A stretch of DNA of 15,366 bases from an uncultured Roseburia sp. GTDB taxonomy: Bacteria > Bacillota > Clostridia > Lachnospirales > Lachnospiraceae. Below, piece by piece: positions 1 through 5,420 of this stretch. The first letter of the stretch is position 1. Every line of letters begins with the position of its first letter. The notes beneath the pieces were generated by a model, which was given only the letters and a program-made list of their open reading frames with translations, had not been told where the DNA came from and ran no database searches. A program made the translations under genes and the position numbers. Location: the NCBI GenBank assembly GCA_900756925.1, contig CAAELX010000033.1, positions 1 to 15,366 of the forward strand, in the 5' to 3' direction.

Positions 1-1126
1 CGTTGTTTACAACGCTTCCAAGGCTAAAGTAGAGAACTACAAAGAATTAGGTCTTAACTCTGAGACAGCTGTAATGTTCAACATTACAAGCCGTGAGCAG
101 GTTATCGTAAATACATGGTACGGCGGAGAGATGAAGAAGGGTATGTTCTCCATGATGAACTACTTCTTACCATTAAAGGGTATGGCTTCCATGCACTGCT
201 CTGCCAACACAGATTTAAATGGTGAGAATACCGCTATTTTCTTCGGTCTTTCCGGAACAGGTAAGACAACACTTTCCACAGATCCGAAGCGTCTCTTAAT
301 CGGTGATGATGAGCACGGCTGGGACGACAACGGTGTATTCAACTTCGAAGGTGGATGCTACGCAAAGGTTATCAACCTTGACAAAGACTCCGAACCGGAT
401 ATCTACAACGCAATCAAGCGCAACGCTCTTCTTGAGAACGTTACCTTAGATGAGAACGGTAAGATTGATTTCGCTGACAAGAGCGTAACAGAGAACACAC
501 GTGTATCTTACCCGATCAACCACATTGAGAACATCGTTCGCCCGATCTCTTCTGCACCGGCTGCTAAGAACGTTATCTTCTTATCCGCAGATGCATTCGG
601 CGTACTTCCTCCTGTATCTGTTCTGACACCAGAGCAGACACAGTACTACTTCTTATCCGGATTCACAGCTAAGCTTGCCGGAACAGAGCGTGGTATCACA
701 GAGCCAACACCTACCTTCTCTGCATGCTTCGGACAGGCATTCTTAGAGCTGCACCCAACCAAGTATGCAGAAGAGCTTGTTAAGAAGATGGAGCAGAGCG
801 GAGCGAAAGCTTACCTTGTAAATACAGGATGGAACGGAACTGGAAAACGTATCTCCATCAAAGATACCCGTGGTATCATTGATGCTATCTTAAACGGAGA
901 TATCAAGACAGCTCCTACTAAGACAATCCCATACTTCAACTTCGAAGTTCCTACAGAGCTTCCAGGCGTAGATCCGGCAATCCTTGATCCTCGCGATACT
1001 TACGCTGATGCTGCTGAGTGGGAAGAAAAAGCAAAAGACCTTGCTGCAAGATTCGTTAAGAACTTCGCAAAATATGAAGGTAACGAAGCTGGCAAAGCAT
1101 TAGTTGCTGCTGGTCCACAGGCTTAA
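1..1126 (+). CDS. pckA: Phosphoenolpyruvate carboxykinase (ATP), 3' part
   Basis: The reading frame is open from base 2, so the gene starts before the window; about 374 codons are present of a family length near 530. It interconverts oxaloacetate plus ATP with PEP, CO2 and ADP in the cytosol (gluconeogenesis, or the anaplerotic direction in anaerobes). Visible motifs: [16 protein letters not shown], the nucleotide-binding P-loop GLSGTGKTT (245-271), the metal-binding GDDEHGWDD (302-328) followed by [20 protein letters not shown], and [14 protein letters not shown] near the C-terminus. These are diagnostic of the ATP-dependent family rather than the GTP one. Codon use is strongly biased (many TTC, AAC, AAG), as in a highly expressed gene, and differs from the following genes. 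It is monocistronic at this end, with a strong terminator about 35 bases after the stop. The ATG at 74 is an internal methionine, not the start. Confidence 0.97.
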   Translation, partial: VVYNASKAKVENYKELGLNSETAVMFNITSREQVIVNTWYGGEMKKGMFSMMNYFLPLKGMASMHCSANTDLNGENTAIFFGLSGTGKTTLSTDPKRLLIGDDEHGWDDNGVFNFEGGCYAKVINLDKDSEPDIYNAIKRNALLENVTLDENGKIDFADKSVTENTRVSYPINHIENIVRPISSAPAAKNVIFLSADAFGVLPPVSVLTPEQTQYYFLSGFTAKLAGTERGITEPTPTFSACFGQAFLELHPTKYAEELVKKMEQSGAKAYLVNTGWNGTGKRISIKDTRGIIDAILNGDIKTAPTKTIPYFNFEVPTELPGVDPAILDPRDTYADAAEWEEKAKDLAARFVKNFAKYEGNEAGKALVAAGPQA

Positions 1127-1160
1127 TTCAAAATCAATAGATTGATTGCTATTTCGCATA

Positions 1161-1197
1161 AAAACTCTGGTGGGTATATGCCCGCCAGAGTTTTTTG
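1161..1197. terminator. Bidirectional Rho-independent terminator
   Basis: A 14-bp stem (1161-1174 with 1181-1194, one G.U pair) closes a 6-base loop and is followed by a T run. The A run on the other side gives a T tract on the minus strand as well. It lies between convergent pckA and the DUF11 gene, so it can stop both transcripts. Confidence 0.93.
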
Positions 1198-1243
1198 TAT
1201 GTTATCTTCTCACATCTGCATTGCTGCCAATGACCCTTTATCC

Positions 1244-2095
1244 TCAGATTGTTCCGGTAATCACTAACGTGCTGACTCCCGGTGTCACGTTCCATGCGCC
1301 GGTCAGTTCATCCTGTGCAAACGTTGCCGCCGGAACGGTGATCTGCCCAGGAACCGTAGAAAAGAGCCCTGTATCTTCGTTGTAAATATAATTCGTTGTC
1401 TCAGCCCATGCCGTACCGTTAAAGGTTACCGTCAGATTCGACAGAATCGGATTGAACTGATCCGTCACAACCGATGCAGCCGCTTCTTCCACAGCTACAT
1501 TTCCGGTATTCTGAATCAGGAACGTGTACGTCAGTGTCCCGTTTTCCGTAACCGGAACCGGGCTTATGGACTTGGTAATTGTTAAGATCGGCTCGCTGCC
1601 TGCGGAAACCGTTTCCTGTACCGTCACCGGTGTTATTCCGGTTCCGCGGATTGTTGCCGTGTTTACAATCTCTGCCTCCACGTCAAGCGGCGCATACTCA
1701 TTTACATCCGTCTCATATGCGATCAGAATGGATCCGTTTGCCGGAACCGTCAGTCCGCTTATCACAAGAGGTGGCCCTGCTGTTACCGCCGGTGCTGCCT
1801 GCAGCGTTCCATTGCTATAGTATTTCACCGTGCCGTCGATATAGCGGAGCGGAACCAGTGTCTGGGTATTGTACACGTACGCACCAAGATTATCGGTAAG
1901 TGTCAGACCAGTAAATGCCGTGTTCCCCGCATTGATCACACTCACCAGATAGGTGATCGTGTCGTTTCTGCCATAGTTTTTGCGAACTGCCGTCTTTGTT
2001 GCAGACAATACCTCCAGAATCTCCCCGACTGCTATATTCGAATTGGCAATTGCATTTCCATAACGGAGCTGTGCCTGATTGGTAAATCGTGCCAT
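1244..2095 (-). CDS. DUF11 repeat-domain protein, no signal peptide
   Basis: A 283-residue protein with two tandem DUF11-type (conserved repeat domain) beta-sandwich modules. The first runs roughly over residues 30-150 (VSVINAGNTAFTGLTLTDN) and the second over 165-283 (FLIQNTGNVAVEEAAASVV). These domains are known mostly from large bacterial surface proteins. The open frame extends 37 codons further upstream, but the start at 2095 is preferred: it begins MARFTNQAQLRYGN, and an AGGAGG lies 12 bases before it (2108-2113) with a weak promoter behind. From this start there is no signal peptide, transmembrane helix, sortase motif or cysteine, so export is not evident. The protein is rich in Thr, Val, Asn and Ala. 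Its role is unknown; a surface-layer or adhesive part exported by an unseen route, or an intracellular structural protein, are both possible. Confidence 0.85.
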   Translation of the reverse strand: MARFTNQAQLRYGNAIANSNIAVGEILEVLSATKTAVRKNYGRNDTITYLVSVINAGNTAFTGLTLTDNLGAYVYNTQTLVPLRYIDGTVKYYSNGTLQAAPAVTAGPPLVISGLTVPANGSILIAYETDVNEYAPLDVEAEIVNTATIRGTGITPVTVQETVSAGSEPILTITKSISPVPVTENGTLTYTFLIQNTGNVAVEEAAASVVTDQFNPILSNLTVTFNGTAWAETTNYIYNEDTGLFSTVPGQITVPAATFAQDELTGAWNVTPGVSTLVITGTI

Positions 2096-2129
2096 AAAGT
2101 AGTGTATCCTCCTATTCTTATTCCGGTAC

Positions 2130-2157
2130 ACTATAATATATGACAGGAAAATGCAAA
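2130..2157 (-). promoter_or_regulatory. Possible promoter of the DUF11 gene
   Basis: On the minus strand TTTGCA (2152-2157) and TATAGT (2130-2135) are spaced by 16 bases, upstream of the AGGAGG at 2108-2113. The match is moderate and lies in the gap after the SEDS-like gene. Confidence 0.35.
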
Positions 2158-2223
2158 GTTGATACTCCATGTGCACCTTCTGCCATTCCTTACAGCTGTT
2201 TCGCATTCTGCCGCTTCTGCCCT

Positions 2224-3555
2224 TTACTCTGTCATCTCAATCCGGATTCTGATCCGCTTTCCATGATATGCTTTTCCTCGATGGCAGGAATAGATATCCT
2301 TGTACCGGTAAACACTCATAATCATTCCCATCAGAATGTAGCACAACAGGATACTGCCTCCTCCCTGTGAAAAAAAAGGAAGGAATGTCTGCGTCTCCGG
2401 CAGGATTCCAAGATTTTCCAACACATTGATGAGGACATTTAAAAGCAGTACCATCCCACACCCAAAGCCCATCATCATACCAAGCTGGTTCTTCTGTCCC
2501 AACACCGCAGAAAAGATCTTATACAGCAGAAATACAAACCCGGCACACACAAGTAAAAAGGCTATCTGCCCATAAGATGCCGTCAAATACGTTAAAATCC
2601 AGCTGTTTCCGTAATCCGGCAGCATCTTTTCAATCTCGGCAGCAGACGCTCCCACAAAGCTGCTTCCGGACAGAAGCTTCCTCACCATGCATGCCACATA
2701 GTTCCACTCTTCGCCCTGACGGTACCAGAAGGAACGGATCCTCTCCATCTGATAAGGTGCCATCCTTCCGGTCAGCCAGAGAATCGCTCCAAGCCCTGCC
2801 GGAATCAGTACTCCCACCATACCAAGCAGATACAGTGTATCTTTTTTCGCCACCCGAAACCATCCTTTTCCAACCGCCAGAAACAGGAGGCTGCCCATAG
2901 AGACATACAGAATGGCTGCTAAGATGATACTCGGAACCTTCATCGCAAAAAAGAGCGGTGGTAATGCCCATAGGATTGATTTGCAAAGTCCTTTATACCC
3001 GGTTCCATAATACTGGTACAATACCGCTCCGTAAAGCGGCACATAAAGCATCATCACAGGAAACATGCCAAAACTAAATCCAAAAATCGAAACGCCTGTC
3101 CAGATCGTACCTCCGACATTCGGAAATCCGAACACCATCTCAAAGGCACAGAACAGGAAAAACAAAACCGCGAGCGGCTTTGCCATCCAGGCAATCCTTG
3201 TATAATCCAGAAAATATACCCCGATCATAAGTACAAACCCGATCACAAGATGTCTACATGTTCCCAGGTTGCCAAGCTGTCTGTGCACCAGAAAGCTCGC
3301 CACTGTCATCACTACCATCATCGCGATCATCTGCCACGCCACCTGTGGTCTGTGCACCTTATCCAACGCGATCCCGGTCTCCACCGGATCTCCCATATCC
3401 GCAACCGCTTTCCTCTCCGCCTCTTCCACGGACATTCCGGCGGCAAGATTCGCCTCCTTCTGATCCTCAATATGCGCCCGGAGCTCCTCTCGGATCTCTC
3501 CTTGCGCCTTCTTACAGCGTATCTGTTCCAATACCTTCTTTAAATATTCTTCCAT
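2224..3555 (-). CDS. HAAS-prefixed SEDS (FtsW/RodA-like) membrane protein lacking the catalytic Asp
   Basis: A 443-residue protein. Residues 1-65 form a soluble alpha-helical prefix (EEYLKKVLEQI, EIREELRAHIEDQ, EEAERKAVADMGDP) of the HAAS/permease-prefix type commonly encoded beside PadR regulators. Residues 70-420 are polytopic with about ten hydrophobic segments. The C-terminal half has SEDS hallmarks: YQMERIRSFW (268-277), LPDYGNSWILTYL (312-324), and NVLENLGILPETQTFLPFFS (377-396) followed by QGGGS. SEDS proteins are peptidoglycan glycosyltransferases that elongate lipid II. In active members the 312-324 region reads LPE-x-x-x-D-F-I; here the aspartate position is Ser318 (codon at 2602-2604) followed by Trp, so polymerase activity is doubtful. 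The start lies 24 bases after the padR stop with AAGGGG upstream, indicating co-transcription. The fold assignment is firm; a signalling or envelope-sensing role is inference. Confidence 0.85.
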   Translation of the reverse strand: MEEYLKKVLEQIRCKKAQGEIREELRAHIEDQKEANLAAGMSVEEAERKAVADMGDPVETGIALDKVHRPQVAWQMIAMMVVMTVASFLVHRQLGNLGTCRHLVIGFVLMIGVYFLDYTRIAWMAKPLAVLFFLFCAFEMVFGFPNVGGTIWTGVSIFGFSFGMFPVMMLYVPLYGAVLYQYYGTGYKGLCKSILWALPPLFFAMKVPSIILAAILYVSMGSLLFLAVGKGWFRVAKKDTLYLLGMVGVLIPAGLGAILWLTGRMAPYQMERIRSFWYRQGEEWNYVACMVRKLLSGSSFVGASAAEIEKMLPDYGNSWILTYLTASYGQIAFLLVCAGFVFLLYKIFSAVLGQKNQLGMMMGFGCGMVLLLNVLINVLENLGILPETQTFLPFFSQGGGSILLCYILMGMIMSVYRYKDIYSCHRGKAYHGKRIRIRIEMTE

Positions 3556-3579
3556 CTCTTATCCGTCACCCCTTCTGCA

Positions 3580-3909
3580 CTAACACTCCAGCGCAAGCAC
3601 ATTCGCAACTGCTGCCTGATACTCTTCCCATTCTTCTTTCTTCTTCTTCAAAAAGCTCTCGCCGTTCTTCGTAATACTGTAATACTTCCGCGTCTTCCCC
3701 GCATATTCCTGTTCATACACAGTTAGAAGCCCTTTCTCCTCTAGGCTATGCAGCAATGGATAAAGCGTCCCTGCCTTTAATTCAAACACATTCTGCGACT
3801 TCTGTCTGAGCGTGTCGATCATCTCATAACCATACATATCCTTCTCCGACAGAAGCTTTAAAATCAGCATCGTCATACTGCCGGAGATCAGGGATTTTTC
3901 TACTGCCAT
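3580..3909 (-). CDS. PadR-family transcriptional regulator
   Basis: A 109-residue PadR winged-helix repressor. The N-terminal DNA-binding part includes MLILKLLSEKDMYGYEMID (helices 1-2), ELKAGTLYPLLHSLEEKGLL (recognition helix) and the wing YAGKTRKYYSITKNGESFL. The C-terminal helix (KKKKEEWEEYQAAVANVLAL) is short, as in the PadR-s2 subfamily that dimerises through it. An AAAGGAGG sits 7 bases before the start (3917-3924). The next gene begins 24 bases after its stop. PadR regulators next to HAAS-domain membrane proteins usually repress their own operon. The palindrome overlapping the transcription start region just upstream fits autoregulation, although the ligand is unknown. Confidence 0.94.
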   Translation of the reverse strand: MAVEKSLISGSMTMLILKLLSEKDMYGYEMIDTLRQKSQNVFELKAGTLYPLLHSLEEKGLLTVYEQEYAGKTRKYYSITKNGESFLKKKKEEWEEYQAAVANVLALEC

Positions 3910-3935
3910 TGTGGTTCCTCCTTTTCCTGTCTATT

Positions 3936-3995
3936 TATATAGATAATCTATATATCGATTGTCTTTATATTATATCGGCAATCTATATATGTCAA
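3936..3995 (-). promoter_or_regulatory. padR promoter with palindromic operator
   Basis: On the minus strand TTGACA (3990-3995) and TATAAT (3969-3974) are 15 bases apart; TAATAT two bases further gives a 17-base spacing. Just downstream is a 19-bp palindrome, TATATAGAT-A-ATCTATATA (3936-3954), with 9-bp arms and one central base. Its half AATCTATATAT (3945-3955) is repeated exactly at 3980-3990 inside the -35/-10 spacer. This is a plausible two-site autoregulatory operator for the PadR protein; binding is inferred. Confidence 0.65.
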
Positions 3996-4040
3996 GAACT
4001 TTTTATTATTAAAAATCCAGGATATCTGTAAACCTGCGAT

Positions 4041-4258
4041 ACCGCCCTGCAAATGATAACCTACGATGCCGGAAGTGGGCTGTGCTCCCTCCGTAATCCA
4101 TCTACGCCGTGGAGATGAGACTCAAGAGGATTCTCGAAGCCTTTGCTGAGAGAATCCTCTGTCATGAGGCTCATCGTAACGTCTGGCGTAACTGGATTTC
4201 GGAGGGAGCACAGCCCACTTTCGGCTCACAGCCTCCCAGACAGGGCGGCTTCACCCCC
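4041..4258 (-). ncRNA. Candidate structured RNA / palindromic element, copy 1
   Basis: A ~218-base region that folds almost end to end. The arms pair as follows: 4042-4049 with 4241-4248 (8 bp), 4073-4100 with 4193-4220 (27 of 28), 4103-4108 with 4185-4190, 4114-4119 with 4170-4175, and 4125-4135 with 4150-4160 (11 bp). The last stem closes a 14-base loop at 4136-4149 (minus strand: TCAGCAAAGGCTTC). A small GGCT-GTG-AGCC hairpin lies near its minus-strand 5' side. No ORF in it is credible. The minus orientation is assigned because copy 2 at 15240 aligns to this strand. It lies between the terminator at 4276-4303 and the padR promoter. It could be a small RNA, a structured leader or a mobile hairpin element. 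I do not recognise a known family. Confidence 0.55.
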
Positions 4259-4275
4259 AAGATTTTTAGACAATG

Positions 4276-4303
4276 AAAAAACAGCCCTTCCGGGCTGCTT
4301 TTT
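4276..4303. terminator. Bidirectional terminator hairpin
   Basis: Stem CAGCCC/GGGCTG (4282-4287 with 4292-4297) with loop TTCC, flanked by A5 (4276-4280) and T5 (4299-4303), so it can act on either strand. On the minus strand it is the first convincing terminator after murI, about 300 bases past its stop. On the plus strand it directly follows the palindromic element. Confidence 0.8.
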
Positions 4304-4317
4304 CGAGGAGTTTAGTT

Positions 4318-4494
4318 ATGAAAATGTTAATCTATATAAAAGGAAAATTGGCTGATTCAATAAGCTTTGCTTTCTCATCGCTTATGTCTTTGTTTCTTTT
4401 GATGATGTTAGTATATCGAAAAAATATGTCCGAAGTATGTCGATTTTCGAAAACATTTCTAAAAAAGCTGGAACGTTTTTTTAGAATTCTTTAA
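4318..4494 (+). CDS. Possible small membrane protein
   Basis: A 58-codon ORF with a GAGGAG 7 bases before its ATG (4305-4310). The predicted peptide has a short basic start, one hydrophobic segment (about residues 15-33, FAFSSLMSLFLLMMLVY) and a basic, amphipathic tail ending in KKLERFFRIL. This layout resembles small membrane peptides, including type I toxins, but there is no recognised homologue. No promoter is visible, and a terminator hairpin sits right before the ribosome binding site. The DNA also contains inverted repeats (4416-4422 with 4444-4450, and AT-only 4458-4466 with 4477-4485). The surrounding region from 4304 to 4597 is AT-rich and otherwise shows nothing. Expression is uncertain. 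Confidence 0.25.
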   Translation: MKMLIYIKGKLADSISFAFSSLMSLFLLMMLVYRKNMSEVCRFSKTFLKKLERFFRIL

Positions 4495-4597
4495 TACTTC
4501 TTTGCATTTTATTTATATTTTTCCCTGTCATATATTTTTTATACATCTTTATACGGACATTTCAACTTTTCTCCCATGCACTCCTCTCTGTAAAATC

Positions 4598-5386
4598 CTA
4601 ATGTTTCAACTTCCGCTCCAGAAGATACCTGCTCAGCTCAATCATCCTCTCATCTCCGGTACTGTTTTCGAACACAACCGTTCCCTGTTCTGTAGAATCC
4701 GATAGAATCTGATATTCCTTCAGCTTCCGCAACGTCTCCCGCGCAGTTCCGGCGCCTCCATCGAACACTGCCACGCCGCTGCCAAGACTTTTCTGGATAC
4801 TCTCCCTGATCAGTGGATAGTGGGTGCAGCCGAGCACAACCGCATCGATCGGCTCGTCCCTGTACGGGGCAAAAAGCGCACTCAGAAAATCATCTAACGC
4901 CTCGCTCTCTAACTCCCCTCGCTCCACGAATTCCACCAGTCCCGGACAGGGCAGGCTGATGACCTGAGCCCGGCTGGTAAACTGCTTTAACAGCTTCTGA
5001 AATTTTTCTTCGCGGATTGTCATTGGTGTTGCCATCACTATAACGCGCGGATTTTTCTTCACGGACGCCGCTGGTTTTAAAGCCGGTTCAATGCCGATCA
5101 CAGGCATCTGATCCTGATATTTTTTCCGCAGAATCCGGATTGCCGCGCTGGTTGCCGTGTTGCACGCCACTACCAGTGCTTTCACATTCTGTTCCAGCAG
5201 ATACTCTGCATCCGCGCAGGTAAGGTCCTGCACCTCTTTCAGTGTTTTCGTCCCGTACGGGGCATTCTTGGAATCCCCGTAAAAAATATAGTTCTCATTT
5301 GGCATCAATGCCACCAATTCTTTTAACACACTGATCCCGCCTACGCCGGAATCAAATACTCCGATTGGTCTGTGCATTTCATCCAT
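4598..5386 (-). CDS. murI: Glutamate racemase
   Basis: A 262-residue cofactor-independent racemase that makes D-glutamate for peptidoglycan in the cytosol. Motifs: IGVFDSGVGG (8-17, with Asp12 and Ser13), YGDSKNAPYG, the first catalytic cysteine in ACNTATS (Cys75) and the second in GCTHYP (Cys187). Length is typical (about 260-270). The first of two possible Met codons (1 and 4) is preferred because GAGGA lies 6 bases before it. The gene starts 34 bases after the sbcC stop on the same strand, so it is probably transcribed with sbcDC. Both catalytic cysteines are present, so it should be active. Confidence 0.97.
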   Translation of the reverse strand: MDEMHRPIGVFDSGVGGISVLKELVALMPNENYIFYGDSKNAPYGTKTLKEVQDLTCADAEYLLEQNVKALVVACNTATSAAIRILRKKYQDQMPVIGIEPALKPAASVKKNPRVIVMATPMTIREEKFQKLLKQFTSRAQVISLPCPGLVEFVERGELESEALDDFLSALFAPYRDEPIDAVVLGCTHYPLIRESIQKSLGSGVAVFDGGAGTARETLRKLKEYQILSDSTEQGTVVFENSTGDERMIELSRYLLERKLKH

Positions 5387-5420
5387 ATTGTTTCCTCTTT
5401 CTCATTTCTATTTCTGCAGC

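Noticed and set aside
4041..4258. Known riboswitch, tRNA or intron as explanation of the element
   Set aside because: Compared with remembered cobalamin, c-di-GMP and group II domain V consensus, only short chance matches were seen; there is also no clear downstream gene in leader position.
4143..4355. 70-codon ORF running through the palindromic element
   Set aside because: Its first half is one arm of the hairpin and it has no ribosome binding site; the frame is incidental.
4458..4485. AT-only inverted repeat as the murI terminator
   Set aside because: The stem has no G-C pairs; the hairpin at 4276-4303 is a far better terminator.
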